This document shows, piece after piece, positions 1 through 16,378 of a stretch of DNA of 64,000 bases. The stretch spans positions 560,501 through 624,500 of the forward strand of contig NZ_LMRS01000001.1 in the NCBI RefSeq assembly GCF_001426195.1. Direction: 5' to 3'. A model generated the notes under the pieces. The model ran no database searches. It was given only the letters and a program-made list of their open reading frames with translations, and had not been told where the DNA came from. How positions within the stretch are numbered: position 1 is the first letter of the stretch; every line of letters begins with the position of its first letter. Origin of the DNA: Sphingomonas sp. Leaf339. Lineage in GTDB: Bacteria; Pseudomonadota; Alphaproteobacteria; Sphingomonadales; Sphingomonadaceae. Position numbers and translations under genes: made by a program.

Positions 1-570
1 CGACGGCTTCAGGTCGCGGGCCAGTTGCACGACGCGATTGTCATAGAAGTACAGACCGGTGACCGCGTGGTTCGACTTTGGCTTTTCCGGCTTCTCTTCA
101 AGGCTGATCGCCTTTCCGCCCTCGACCAGTTCCACGACGCCGTACCGCTCGGGATCATCGACACGGTAGCTGAACACGGTCGCGCCTTCGGTCCGCGCCA
201 CGGCGCTTTCCAGCAGGTCGGTCAGGTGCGCGCCGAAGAAGATGTTATCGCCCAGCACCAGCGCGACACGGTCGTCACCGATGAAGTCCGCGCCGATCGT
301 AAACGCCTGCGCCAGACCTTCCGGCTTGGGCTGTTCGGCGTAATTGATCGCCAGGCCCCAGTTCGACCCGTTGCCGAACATGCGCTTGTAATTGTCGATA
401 TATTCGGGGCTGGAGATGATGAGAATATCGCGGATTCCCGCCAGCATCAGCACCGACAGCGGGTAATAGATCATCGGCTTGTCGTAGACCGGCAGCAACT
501 GCTTGTTGATCGCCAGCGTCGCCGGATGAAGCCGGGTGCCGGAGCCGCCGGCCAGAATGATGCCCTTCAT
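1..570 (-). CDS. rmlA: Glucose-1-phosphate thymidylyltransferase RmlA, partial at the left edge
   Basis: First enzyme of dTDP-L-rhamnose synthesis: it joins glucose 1-phosphate and dTTP to give dTDP-glucose. The 190 codons present begin [16 protein letters not shown], the nucleotide-binding signature of sugar nucleotidyltransferases with GGSGTR at residues 8-13, and continue with the LGDNIFFG block and an EEKP substrate-binding stretch. The C-terminal third lies outside the window. The ATG at 570 overlaps the stop codon of rmlD by four bases (ATGA), so translation is probably coupled. It is the last visible gene of the order rmlC-rmlB-rmlD-rmlA. Very secure family call. Confidence 0.96.
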   Translation of the reverse strand, partial: MKGIILAGGSGTRLHPATLAINKQLLPVYDKPMIYYPLSVLMLAGIRDILIISSPEYIDNYKRMFGNGSNWGLAINYAEQPKPEGLAQAFTIGADFIGDDRVALVLGDNIFFGAHLTDLLESAVARTEGATVFSYRVDDPERYGVVELVEGGKAISLEEKPEKPKSNHAVTGLYFYDNRVVQLARDLKPS

Positions 571-1466
571 TTGGATGCTCCCAGGAGTTCGTCGAGAATG
601 TCGCCCAGCGCCGATTGCCAGCCGCGGGGATGGATGCCGTGTTCGCGCTCGATTGCACGGTGGCTGAGCAGTGAATTGGCCGGGCGCTTGGCCGGGGTCG
701 GATAGTCCGCCGTCGTGATCGGCTCCACCGTCGGGGATGGGCCACCGCGTGCAGCCGACTGGCGGAAGATCTCCTCGGCGAACCCATGCCAGTTGGTCGG
801 GCCGGCGTTGGAAAAGTGATAGGTGCCGGTCGGTGCGTCGGCATCCTCGACCAGCCGCACCGCCAGCGTGGCAAGCGCGGCGGCGAGGTCGGTGGCGCTC
901 GTCGGGCTGCCGCGCTGATCCGCGACGACGCGCAAGGTTGGGCGATCCGCGCCGACGCGTAGCATCGTCTTGATGAAGTTGTTGCCATGCGCGCTGACCA
1001 CCCACGCGGTGCGGACGATCGCATGGCGGGGGCAGGCGGTGCGAACGGCGAGTTCGCCGCCCAGCTTCGATGCGCCGTAGACGCCGAGCGGGGCGACGGG
1101 ATCGTCGATTTCCCACTCGCCATCGCGGTCGCCGGCAAAGACGTAATCGGTCGAGACATGGACGATCGGAATGCCCGCCGCCTGTGCCGCGGCCGCCAGC
1201 GCGGCGGGGGCGACCGCATTGACCGCCCATGCCGTCAGCACATCGGTTTCTGCCTTGTCGACGGCGGTGTAGGCGCCTGCCGACACGATCGCCGACCAGG
1301 GCTGGCCGTCATGCCCAGCCGCCACCGTCGCGGTGATCGCGGCGGGATCGGTCAGGTCGAGATCGGCGCGGGTCAGCGCGACCGCCGCCCAGCCTTCTGG
1401 CCATGTGTGACGGGCCAGTTCGGTGCCGACCTGGCCCGAAGCACCGGTGACGAGGACGTGCTTCAC
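567..1466 (-). CDS. rmlD: dTDP-4-dehydrorhamnose reductase RmlD
   Basis: Last step of dTDP-L-rhamnose synthesis, NAD(P)H-dependent reduction of the 4-keto group. The 299-residue protein starts [14 protein letters not shown], an N-terminal Rossmann GxxGxxG, and carries the STDYVFAGD block and the YGASKLGGE catalytic Tyr/Lys region of the family. I chose the GTG at 1466, seven bases past the rmlB stop. The open frame reaches much further upstream, but only through the rmlB gene in another frame. The stop overlaps the rmlA ATG. Length is normal for RmlD (about 290-300). Confidence 0.95.
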   Translation of the reverse strand: MKHVLVTGASGQVGTELARHTWPEGWAAVALTRADLDLTDPAAITATVAAGHDGQPWSAIVSAGAYTAVDKAETDVLTAWAVNAVAPAALAAAAQAAGIPIVHVSTDYVFAGDRDGEWEIDDPVAPLGVYGASKLGGELAVRTACPRHAIVRTAWVVSAHGNNFIKTMLRVGADRPTLRVVADQRGSPTSATDLAAALATLAVRLVEDADAPTGTYHFSNAGPTNWHGFAEEIFRQSAARGGPSPTVEPITTADYPTPAKRPANSLLSHRAIEREHGIHPRGWQSALGDILDELLGASK

Positions 1467-1473
1467 GGACAAA

Positions 1474-2529
1474 TCAGGCCGCCAGACCGCGACGCTGATC
1501 GGCGCCACTCTTCTCGACGATCGGCCGCCACCAGCTTTCGTTGGCCAGATACCAGGCGACGGTCTTCTCGATGCCGCTGTCGAAGGTTTCGGCCGGGCTC
1601 CAGCCGAGTTCGTCACGGATGCGGCTGGCATCGATCGCGTAGCGCTTGTCGTGGCCGGGACGGTCGGCGACGTACCCGATCTGCGTCGCATAGGACTGGC
1701 CATCGGCGCGCGGGCGCAGGCGGTCGAGGATCGAACAGACGGTGTTCACCACCTCGACGTTCTGCTTCTCGTTATTGCCGCCAATATTATAGGTGCGGCC
1801 GACCTGCCCCTTCTCGAACACGGTCTGCAGGGCGCGGGCGTGATCCTCGACGAACAGCCAGTCGCGGACCTGATCGCCCTTGCCGTAAACGGGCAGCGTC
1901 TCACCGGCGAGCGCCTTGACGATCATCAGTGGCACCAGCTTCTCTGGGAAGTGGTACGGGCCATAGTTGTTCGAGCAATTGGTGATGAGCACCGGCAGGC
2001 CGAACGTATGCCCCCATGCCGAGACGAGGTGGTCGCTGCTCGCCTTCGACGCCGAATAGGGCGAGCGCGGGTCGTAGGGCGTTTCTTCGGTGAAAAAGCC
2101 GGTGTCGCCCAGCGAGCCGAACACTTCGTCGGTCGAGATGTGGTGAAAGCGGAAGGCTTCCTTCGCGGCGCCCTCCAGCGTCTGCCAGTAGCGGCGTGCC
2201 TCGGTCAGCATCTGGAACGTGCCGACGATGTTGGTCTGGATGAACGCGTCCGGGCCGTCGATCGAACGATCGACATGGCTCTCGGCGGCGAGATGGGTGA
2301 TGATCTCTGGCTTGAATTCCTCGATCGCGGCGCGGACGGCGGCCCCGTCGCAGATATCGCCCTGCACGAAGCGATAGCGATTGGAGCTCGACACCTTCTC
2401 GACGGTGGTCAGCGTACCGGCATAGGTCAGCTTGTCGAAGTTCAGAACCTCGTGCTCGCTGTGGTCGATCAGCTGGCGGACAAGGGCCGAGCCGATGAAG
2501 CCGGCACCGCCGGTAAGCAGAATGCGCAT
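1474..2529 (-). CDS. rmlB: dTDP-glucose 4,6-dehydratase RmlB
   Basis: Extended short-chain dehydrogenase that converts dTDP-glucose to dTDP-4-keto-6-deoxyglucose using bound NAD. The 351-residue protein begins [16 protein letters not shown] with the NAD-binding TGGAGFIG at residues 6-13. It has the STDEVFG block with the catalytic Asp/Glu pair and the YSASK catalytic motif. Length matches the family (about 350). It lies 9 bp after rmlC and 7 bp before rmlD, so it is in one operon with them. Confidence 0.96.
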   Translation of the reverse strand: MRILLTGGAGFIGSALVRQLIDHSEHEVLNFDKLTYAGTLTTVEKVSSSNRYRFVQGDICDGAAVRAAIEEFKPEIITHLAAESHVDRSIDGPDAFIQTNIVGTFQMLTEARRYWQTLEGAAKEAFRFHHISTDEVFGSLGDTGFFTEETPYDPRSPYSASKASSDHLVSAWGHTFGLPVLITNCSNNYGPYHFPEKLVPLMIVKALAGETLPVYGKGDQVRDWLFVEDHARALQTVFEKGQVGRTYNIGGNNEKQNVEVVNTVCSILDRLRPRADGQSYATQIGYVADRPGHDKRYAIDASRIRDELGWSPAETFDSGIEKTVAWYLANESWWRPIVEKSGADQRRGLAA

Positions 2530-2538
2530 GATATTACC

Positions 2539-3105
2539 TCAAGCCAGGGGCGCCAGCGGGCTGCCGTCGTAAGGGAAGGGGCTGTCGAAGTCGGCGAGCG
2601 TCGGGAGCTTCACGTCCTTGGGCGACAATTCGGGAATGGTGCCGGCGGGCATCGGCCAGTCGATGCCGCAGCTGTCCCAGCGGACGCCGCCATCGCAATC
2701 GGGGGCGTAGAGCGACGACACCTTGTACGTGACCTCGCAATCCTCCTCCAGCGTCAGGAATCCGTGGGCGAAGCCGACCGGCACGAACAACTGGTGGCCG
2801 TTCTCGGCGGTCAGCTCGGCCCCGACATATTGGCCATAGGTCGGCGAGCCCTTGCGGATGTCGACCGCGACATCGAAGATGCGGCCACGGATGCAACGGA
2901 CCAGCTTGTCCTGCCCATGCGGCTGGCGCTGGAAATGCAGACCGCGCAGCGTGAACCGCGGCGCCGACATCGAATGGTTGTCCTGGACGAAGCGGCAGGT
3001 GATACCGCGTTCGGCAAAGCTGGCCTCGTTATAGACCTCGGTAAACCATCCGCGGGCGTCGCCGTGACGGCGCGGTTCGATCAGGGTGGGCAGGGTGGAT
3101 TGCAT
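2539..3105 (-). CDS. rmlC: dTDP-4-dehydrorhamnose 3,5-epimerase RmlC
   Basis: Cupin-fold epimerase acting between RmlB and RmlD. The 188-residue protein contains the family hallmarks GDARGWFTEVYN near the N terminus, QDNHS followed by LRGLHFQ (catalytic His in RGLH), and VPVGFAHGFL. ATG at 3105. It is the first gene of the rml operon. Upstream, the short palindrome TTGTTTAACAA (3130-3140) precedes it, and no convincing sigma-70 promoter could be placed. Such operons supply dTDP-rhamnose for surface polysaccharide, which contrasts with the rhamnose catabolism encoded 40 kb away. Confidence 0.95.
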   Translation of the reverse strand: MQSTLPTLIEPRRHGDARGWFTEVYNEASFAERGITCRFVQDNHSMSAPRFTLRGLHFQRQPHGQDKLVRCIRGRIFDVAVDIRKGSPTYGQYVGAELTAENGHQLFVPVGFAHGFLTLEEDCEVTYKVSSLYAPDCDGGVRWDSCGIDWPMPAGTIPELSPKDVKLPTLADFDSPFPYDGSPLAPLA

Positions 3106-3370
3106 GCTGGCTTCATCCCTTAAACCGCGTTGTTAAACAAGTCGTGGATGACCGGGTTTTGTTGCGGTGCAGCGACAATGAGTGCGGAACCGGGACAGGC
3201 GGTGGCGATTGGGGTTCGATCGGAAAGTCGCTAAAGTCACACCTACGGCGCCGCGCGCGCGCGCTGGCGCGCGCGGATGTGGGGAGTTTAATCGCCGCGG
3301 TGAGAAAGAGCAGGTGTTGGAGTGGCTACGTGGGTCAGTGGCTGTAGGACAGCGCTTTTTCCCCTGACGC
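3106..3370. other. Intergenic region upstream of rmlC with a GC hairpin and a short palindrome
   Basis: No credible gene. It contains an alternating CG hairpin at 3251-3276 with arms CCGCGCGCGC and GCGCGCGCGG around a 6-nt loop, and the palindrome GGCTGTAGGACAGCGC at 3340-3355, whose reverse complement recurs at 63260-63275. Short open frames here have no family resemblance and look like chance. Confidence 0.5.
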
Positions 3371-3427
3371 CGACCCTCACCCTTCCGATGCTTTGCGCTT
3401 TCCTCCCTATCCCGGCGGGAGAGGGAA
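3371..3427. repeat. Palindromic intergenic repeat, family A, copy 1
   Basis: The sequence reads CCCTCACCCTTCC, then a short GC-rich spacer, then TCCTCCCTATCCCGGCGGGAGAGGG. Related copies with the same two blocks occur at 7805-7929 (two inverted copies) and, in reverse orientation, at 62171-62225. It sits just past the rpoC terminator, on the downstream side. REP-like elements of this type are common in Sphingomonads. No coding content. Confidence 0.75.
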
Positions 3428-3429
3428 TG

Positions 3430-3467
3430 AAAAAGCCGCCATCCGGTGGTCCGGATGACGGCTTTTC
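3430..3467 (-). terminator. Intrinsic terminator of rpoBC
   Basis: Read on the minus strand, AAAAGCCG-T-CATCCGG, loop ACCA, CCGGATG-G-CGGCTTTTT. This is a nearly perfect stem of about 16 bp ending in a T run, 22 bp after the rpoC stop codon. The A run on the other side means it could also stop plus-strand transcription. Confidence 0.9.
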
Positions 3468-3489
3468 CTCATTCAGCCTGAACGGCGGA

Positions 3490-7776
<4,287 letters not shown>

Positions 7777-7804
7777 GGGGATGAACCTCTTTTGAAACTC
7801 AACT

Positions 7805-7929
7805 CCTCTCCCGATGAGAGAGGAAGGGGCCCGCCAGCACCGCTGGTGGGAAGGTGAGGGCAGGGCAGTTACCTGTCCTCACCCTTCCGGCGCTGCGCGC
7901 CTTCCTCCCTCTCCCGCCGGGAGAGGGAG
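7805..7929. repeat. Inverted pair of family A repeats between rpoB and rpoC
   Basis: Two copies of the family A element in opposite orientation: CTCTCCCGATGAGAGAGG...GGAAGGTGAGGG at 7805-7860, and CCTCACCCTTCC...CTCCCTCTCCCGCCGGGAGAGGG at 7877-7929. The inner ends GGAAGGTGAGG and CCTCACCCTTCC can pair, so the rpoB-rpoC message would carry a large hairpin in its 160-nt intercistronic region. There is no T run, so it is not a standard terminator. It might act on mRNA stability or relative subunit output. Confidence 0.75.
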
Positions 7930-7936
7930 ACGAAGG

Positions 7937-12121
<4,185 letters not shown>

Positions 12122-12182
12122 GGAGTAGTTGCCCTTCGAAACGAAATGGGGTCAGCCAGAATTACGGGCGCAGGGGTCGGAC

Positions 12183-12218
12183 GCAAAAAAGCCGATCGCA
12201 ACCCGTGCGTCGGCTTTC
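12183..12218 (-). terminator. Terminator-like hairpin in the rpoB leader (possible attenuator)
   Basis: On the minus strand AAAGCCGA-CGCA, loop CGGGT, TGCG-A-TCGGCTTT followed by further Ts. This is a 12-bp stem with one bulged A and a six-T tail, the classic intrinsic terminator shape. It lies about 62 nt upstream of the rpoB ATG and downstream of the promoter at 12303-12331, so it would be transcribed as part of the rpoB leader. It could alternatively be only the terminator of the upstream glycosidase-like gene. Confidence 0.8.
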
Positions 12219-12302
12219 GGCGTCCTGATACCGTCAGTCTCCCATTCGATCAGCGCGCTGCGCGACGGCGCGTCGTTTCCCGGAGACTGGGGCAAGGGTT
12301 GG

Positions 12303-12331
12303 GATATAGGGTCGCCATCGGGTCGTGTCAA
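12303..12331 (-). promoter_or_regulatory. Strong sigma-70-type promoter for rpoBC
   Basis: Minus-strand TTGACA (12326-12331), spacer of exactly 17 bp, TATATC (12303-12308). Predicted start near 12296, which gives a leader of about 175 nt before the rpoB ATG. It lies immediately after the stop codon of the glycosidase-like gene. Confidence 0.8.
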
Positions 12332-12345
12332 AGGGGTATGCACCT

Positions 12346-13431
12346 TCACCGCACCCAGCGTGGATCGATCACGACGTGGCGGATACGCGTGCGGTTGTGG
12401 GTGTAGGTGACATGGATCAGGCCGTCGCGCGTCTGAATGACGGCGGGATAGGCATAACCGTCCGGTACCGGCCTGCTCTCCAGCGTCAGCGCGTTGCGCC
12501 AGTGGATGCCGTCATCCGACAGCCCGACGTTAAGCGGCCAGCGTGGTCCGTCGCCGGGGCGGTCGGCGAAATGCGCGGCGTGGTTGTAGACGATCAACTG
12601 ACGGCCATCGCGCAGCGTTACCGCATCGGTGCCGGCGTTGGGATTGGGGAGGTCGATCGCGGCGAGCGGCGACCAGGTGACACCGGCATCGCGCGACCAG
12701 CTTATTGCCAGCGCGTCCTGCCGGGTGCGGGCGATCAGTTCCAGCTTGCCGCCGGGATGTGACAGGATGCTGGGCTGGATCGCTTCGATATGCATGGGTG
12801 ACGCGATCCGCTCGCCGACCCGCCATGTCCGGCCCCGATCGGTGCTGCGTTCAATGCGGATCGACCAGTGATTATCCTCCGCCGTTCCCTCCTCGCGGCT
12901 GGAGGGGGAAAGCCACGCGCCATCCGGGGCGATGACGGGCTTGTTCTTGATCGGGCCGAGGACGCCGTCGGGCAGGCGGCGCGGTATGCTCCAGTGGCGA
13001 CCGCCATCGGTGGAGGTGATGACCATGCCCCACCAGTCGCGCGGCGACGGGCCGACTTTGTAGAACAGGTCAAGGTCGCCGCCGGGCGGCTGGAAGAGCA
13101 CCGGGTTCCAGGTCGGGAACCGGCGGCCGTCCGGGGTCTTGCCATCGGCGACCGCGGTGGGGGTCGCCCAGCCGGCGGGGCCGCGACGGGCGAACCAGAT
13201 CGCGACGTCCGGACGGCTTTCGCCGCTGCCGCCGAACCATGACGCGGCCAGCGTGCCATCGGGCAACTCGACGATCGTCGAGGCGTGTGCCTGCGGATAG
13301 GGGGCCGTCGCGTAGATGAATTCGGACCGGGTGATCGCAGAGCGCGGGGCCGCGGGTGAGGGCGCGGCGACCGTGATGCCGATGGCTGTGGTCGCGATGA
13401 TGAGCCGTGCGGTTGTGCCGTTCGCGGCCAT
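12346..13431 (-). CDS. Exported sialidase-fold (BNR repeat) glycosidase-like protein
   Basis: The 361-residue protein starts MAANGTTARLIIATTAIGITVAAPSPA, an N-terminal signal peptide, with the Shine-Dalgarno GGAAGGA ten bases before the ATG at 13431 (an upstream in-frame start has no such site). The mature part has Asp-box-like repeats (STDGGRHW, STDRGRTW, SRDAGVTW, SDDGIHW) of a six-bladed beta-propeller, plus YNHAAH and RWPLNV stretches seen in BNR_2 (PF13088-type) proteins that are often labelled exo-alpha-sialidase. True substrate is unknown. Some relatives act on rhamnose or uronate linkages in plant polysaccharides, which would fit the pectin genes nearby. It sits oddly between rplL and rpoB, bracketed by the rplL terminator and the rpoB promoter. 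Confidence 0.8.
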   Translation of the reverse strand: MAANGTTARLIIATTAIGITVAAPSPAAPRSAITRSEFIYATAPYPQAHASTIVELPDGTLAASWFGGSGESRPDVAIWFARRGPAGWATPTAVADGKTPDGRRFPTWNPVLFQPPGGDLDLFYKVGPSPRDWWGMVITSTDGGRHWSIPRRLPDGVLGPIKNKPVIAPDGAWLSPSSREEGTAEDNHWSIRIERSTDRGRTWRVGERIASPMHIEAIQPSILSHPGGKLELIARTRQDALAISWSRDAGVTWSPLAAIDLPNPNAGTDAVTLRDGRQLIVYNHAAHFADRPGDGPRWPLNVGLSDDGIHWRNALTLESRPVPDGYAYPAVIQTRDGLIHVTYTHNRTRIRHVVIDPRWVR

Positions 13432-13524
13432 GCCCTGTTTCCTTCCGACCTCGCCGTGGTGGCGTCTATTGGTCGGGCGGCGCCTCAGGTTCAAGATCCA
13501 CGGGGTAGCTGTTGGCGGAAACGA

Positions 13525-13557
13525 AAAAGGGCAGCTCCCTTGTGGGAACCGCCCTTT
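13525..13557 (-). terminator. Intrinsic terminator after rplJL
   Basis: Minus-strand AAAGGGC-GGT-TCCC, loop ACAA, GGGA-GCT-GCCCTTT followed by Ts: an 11-bp stem with a small internal loop and a T run, 100 bp beyond the rplL stop. It separates the ribosomal-protein transcript from the glycosidase-like gene and rpoBC. Confidence 0.85.
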
Positions 13558-13657
13558 ATCTTTGGCGAGCCGTCATGGGAGTTAATCCCATGACGTCGAA
13601 CGGCGCCGAGCGCCGCCGGCCGGCCTCGGATCGGGTCCGTCGACCCGATCCTGCGGC

Positions 13658-14032
13658 TTACTTGACCTCGACGGTCGCGCCGGCTGCTTCCAGCTGCGCC
13701 TTGACCTTGGCGGCCTCGTCCTTGTTCACGCCTTCCTTGACGGCCTTCGGAGCGCTCTCGACGAGCGTCTTGGCTTCCGTCAGGCCCAGGCCGGTGATCG
13801 CGCGGACTTCCTTGATGACGTTGATCTTCTTGCCACCGTCGCCGGTCAGGATCACGTCGAACTCGGTCTGCTCTTCAGCGGCCGGTGCGGCGGCGCCGCC
13901 GCCAGCTGCCGGCGCGGCAACCGCTGCTGCGGCCGAAACGCCCCACTTCTCTTCGAGCATCTTCGACAGCTCGGCTGCTTCCAGGACGGTCAGTTCGCTC
14001 AGGCTCTCAACGAGCGCGTTCAGGTCTGCCAT
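13658..14032 (-). CDS. rplL: 50S ribosomal protein L7/L12
   Basis: Stalk protein of the large ribosomal subunit, 124 residues. N-terminal dimerisation domain [24 protein letters not shown], an Ala/Pro/Gly-rich hinge around residues 35-52, and the C-terminal domain with [27 protein letters not shown] and the closing AGATVEVK. I chose the ATG at 14032. The frame opens eleven codons earlier but only into the rplJ-rplL spacer. It lies 67 bp after rplJ. Confidence 0.98.
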   Translation of the reverse strand: MADLNALVESLSELTVLEAAELSKMLEEKWGVSAAAAVAAPAAGGGAAAPAAEEQTEFDVILTGDGGKKINVIKEVRAITGLGLTEAKTLVESAPKAVKEGVNKDEAAKVKAQLEAAGATVEVK

Positions 14033-14099
14033 GTGTATTCTCCATGCGGGGGACGACGCCCCCAAAGTTCAGGTTGAAACCAGGAATGCTCAAGACGGC

Positions 14100-14615
14100 T
14101 CAGGCCGCCTCCTTCTCCGCATAGGCGGACAGCACGCGTGCGAGCTGTGCAGCCGGAGCCTGCGTGATCGTGGCGATCTTCGTGGCAGGTGCCACGATGA
14201 GGCCGACGATCTTGGCACGCAGTTCGTCCAGCGACGGCAGCGTTGCGAGTGCCTGAACGCCCGCGACGTCGAGGGGCGTAGAGCCCATCGCGCCGCCCAC
14301 GATTTCGAACTTGTCGTTCGTCTTCGCGAATTCGACCGCAACCTTGGCTGCGGCGACCGGGTCGATCGAGGAGGCAAGAGCGACTGGGCCGGTCAGCATA
14401 TCGCCGATCGATCCATAGTCGGTCCCGTCGAGCGCGATCCTGGCAAGCTTGTTCTTCGAGACCTTGTACGTCGCGCCAGCGTCCCGCATCTTGCCGCGCA
14501 GCACAGTGGACTGTGCGACGGTCATGCCGAGGTTGCGGGTCACGACGACCACGCCGACTTCGGCAAAGTTACGGTTCAACTCGGCGACGGCTGCGGCCTT
14601 TTCAGTCCGATCCAT
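14100..14615 (-). CDS. rplJ: 50S ribosomal protein L10
   Basis: Anchors the L7/L12 stalk on the ribosome and represses its own operon in many bacteria. 171 residues from the ATG at 14615 ([13 protein letters not shown]), with GTGGAGA as ribosome-binding site. A second ATG four codons upstream would overlap that site and is less likely. It contains the family stretches [31 protein letters not shown] and FEIVGGAM. rplK/rplA, often just upstream, are absent; the neighbouring gene is a CoA-transferase on the other strand. Confidence 0.97.
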   Translation of the reverse strand: MDRTEKAAAVAELNRNFAEVGVVVVTRNLGMTVAQSTVLRGKMRDAGATYKVSKNKLARIALDGTDYGSIGDMLTGPVALASSIDPVAAAKVAVEFAKTNDKFEIVGGAMGSTPLDVAGVQALATLPSLDELRAKIVGLIVAPATKIATITQAPAAQLARVLSAYAEKEAA

Positions 14616-14728
14616 GCCATTCTCCACGTTTGAACACGCCCGAAAAGGACGTGTCCGGTTGAGTCCATCGATGGGGAAGGGGGACCGGCCGCATGGAATA
14701 CGGCAGATAATTCTCTATCCCCGTCTCG

Positions 14729-14766
14729 GCAGGACATTAAGCCGTGGCAAACCCACGACACCTGCT
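14729..14766 (-). promoter_or_regulatory. L10 leader RNA element (autoregulatory stem with kink-turn-like loop)
   Basis: In the rplJ 5-prime leader, minus strand: GCAGG pairs with CCTGC, and inside it GTCGTGG, loop GTTTG, CCACGGC forms a 7-bp hairpin (one G-U). The strands between the two helices are highly asymmetric (TGT-side short, TTAATGT on the other side), the shape expected of the L10-binding leader that mediates feedback by the L10-L7/L12 complex. It is about 110 nt upstream of the rplJ start. Assigned from structure and position, not from a covariance search. Confidence 0.65.
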
Positions 14767-14813
14767 GTCTTGGACGGAGTTCGACGGGCAGAAGCCTGCC
14801 GAACGCGGGGGTG

Positions 14814-14841
14814 CCACTAGCGGGTTGATTGCAAAAGTCAA
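14814..14841 (-). promoter_or_regulatory. Probable rplJL promoter
   Basis: Minus-strand TTGACT at 14836-14841 and, after a 16-bp spacer, TAGTGG at 14814-14819. The -35 is good and the -10 poor, but the position just upstream of the L10 leader fits. The divergent CoA-transferase gene begins 65 bp away on the plus strand. Confidence 0.45.
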
Positions 14842-14906
14842 CGATGGCCTGCGATTGACCAGGCGGCGTCCAGCCGCTTAACGCTCCGCCAAACGGAGGG
14901 ATATCG

Positions 14907-15614
14907 ATGCGAAAGCTTTACCCGGATGCCGCGACTGCGCTGGAGGGACTGCTCCATGACGGCATGACGATCTGTGCGGGCGGGTTCGGCCTGTGCGGTA
15001 TTCCCGAACGCCTGATCGACGCGATCCGCGACGCCGGCACCAGCGGCCTGACGATCGCCAGCAACAATGCCGGTATCGATAACGAAGGTCTCGGCAAGCT
15101 GCTGCGCACGCGACAGGTGAAGAAGATGATCTCGTCCTATGTCGGCGAGAACAAGGAGTTCGAGCGGCAATATCTGAGCGGCGAGCTGGAGGTGGAGTTC
15201 TGCCCGCAGGGGACGCTCGCCGAACGCTGCCGCGCGGGTGGTGCGGGCATCCCCGGCTTCTACACCAAGACCGGAGTCGGCACGCAGGTGGCCGAGGGCA
15301 AGGAGGTGAAAATCTTCGACGGTGAGGAATTCATCCTGGAGCGCGGCATCCGCGCCGACCTGTCGATCATCAAGGGGTGGAAGGCAGACGAGAGCGGCAA
15401 CCTGATCTTCCGCAAGACCGCACGCAACTTCAACCAGCCGATGGCTACCGCCGGCCGCATCTGCGTCGCCGAAGTGGAGGAGGTGGTGCCGGTCGGCTCG
15501 CTCGATCCCGATCACATCCATCTGCCCGGCATCTATGTGAAGCGGATGATCGTCGGCAGCCCGTACGACAAGAAAATCGAATTCCGCACCGTGCGCGAAA
15601 GGGAGAGCGTCTGA
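14907..15614 (+). CDS. 3-oxoacid (succinyl-CoA:acetoacetate-type) CoA-transferase subunit A
   Basis: Alpha subunit of a class I CoA-transferase that moves CoA from succinyl-CoA to a 3-oxoacid such as acetoacetate. 235 residues, normal for subunit A. It has [13 protein letters not shown] at residues 26-38, ASNNAGIDN, and the [11 protein letters not shown] region. GGAGGG precedes the ATG at 14907. The stop overlaps the start of subunit B (TGATG). The resemblance is to ScoA/AtoD. Whether the physiological substrate is acetoacetate or 3-oxoadipate cannot be fixed here, since no neighbouring pathway genes are present. Confidence 0.93.
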   Translation: MRKLYPDAATALEGLLHDGMTICAGGFGLCGIPERLIDAIRDAGTSGLTIASNNAGIDNEGLGKLLRTRQVKKMISSYVGENKEFERQYLSGELEVEFCPQGTLAERCRAGGAGIPGFYTKTGVGTQVAEGKEVKIFDGEEFILERGIRADLSIIKGWKADESGNLIFRKTARNFNQPMATAGRICVAEVEEVVPVGSLDPDHIHLPGIYVKRMIVGSPYDKKIEFRTVRERESV

Positions 15615-16264
15615 TGGCCCAGGAAATCAAAGGCTGGACCCGTGACCAGATGGCCGCCCGCGCCGCGCAGGAATTGCAGGACGGCTTCTACGTGAACCTC
15701 GGCATCGGCATCCCGACGCTGGTCGCCAACAACATCCCCGCCGGCATGACGGTGACGTTGCAGTCGGAAAACGGGATGCTGGGCATCGGCCCGTTCCCGT
15801 ATGACGACGAGGTCGATGCCGATCTGATCAACGCCGGCAAGCAGACGATCAGCGAACTGCCGTCCTCCGCCTATTTCGGCAGCGAGCAGAGCTTCGCGAT
15901 GATCCGCGGCGGCCATATCGACCTGACCGTGCTGGGCGCGATGGAGGTCAGCGAGAGCGGCGACATCGCCAACTGGATGATCCCGGGCAAGATGATCAAG
16001 GGCATGGGCGGCGCAATGGACCTCGTCGCCGGCGTGAAGAAGATCATCGTCGTGATGGAGCACACTGCGAAAAACGGCGACCCCAAGTTCATCCCCGCCT
16101 GCTCGCTGCCGCTGACGGGGAAGAACGTGGTCGATATGATCGTCACCGATCTGGCGGTATTCCAGCGGCCTGATCACGACACGCCATTCCGCCTGGTCGA
16201 ATGCGCGCCGGGGGTAACGGTGGACGAAGTGCGGGCGAAGACGACGGCGTCGTTCACCGCTTAA
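15614..16264 (+). CDS. 3-oxoacid CoA-transferase subunit B
   Basis: Beta subunit partner of the preceding gene, 216 residues. The catalytic glutamate that forms the glutamyl-CoA thioester is Glu52 in the diagnostic [10 protein letters not shown] motif, and [14 protein letters not shown] and [15 protein letters not shown] are also typical. The start ATG at 15614 overlaps the subunit A stop by one base, so the open frame extending upstream was discarded. It is followed by a palindromic repeat. Confidence 0.94.
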   Translation: MAQEIKGWTRDQMAARAAQELQDGFYVNLGIGIPTLVANNIPAGMTVTLQSENGMLGIGPFPYDDEVDADLINAGKQTISELPSSAYFGSEQSFAMIRGGHIDLTVLGAMEVSESGDIANWMIPGKMIKGMGGAMDLVAGVKKIIVVMEHTAKNGDPKFIPACSLPLTGKNVVDMIVTDLAVFQRPDHDTPFRLVECAPGVTVDEVRAKTTASFTA

Positions 16265-16266
16265 CT

Positions 16267-16370
16267 TTCCCCCGGCGAAGGTCGAGGTCCAGTTTGGGAA
16301 CGCAGATTGTCGAGCGTTGCGGTCGGTCGTTACACTTTCCAACTGGACCCCGGCCTCCGCCGGGGAACAG
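16267..16370. repeat. Palindromic intergenic repeat, family B, copy 1
   Basis: Outer arms TTCCCCCGGCGAAGG...GTCCAGTT and AACTGGACCCCGGCC...GCCGGGGAA face each other around about 50 bp. The same arms occur at 29360-29466. It lies between two convergent genes (CoA-transferase and PL11 lyase). Confidence 0.8.
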
Positions 16371-16378
16371 TCTAGCCC

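Noticed and set aside
3251..3276. CG-alternating hairpin as an rmlC or rpoC terminator
   Set aside because: No T run on either strand, and a clear rpoC terminator is present at 3430-3467.
14640..14728. Intrinsic terminator (attenuator) between the L10 leader and rplJ
   Set aside because: Hairpins such as GGACACGTCC/GGGCGTGTTC are present but no T run follows, so no attenuator is claimed.
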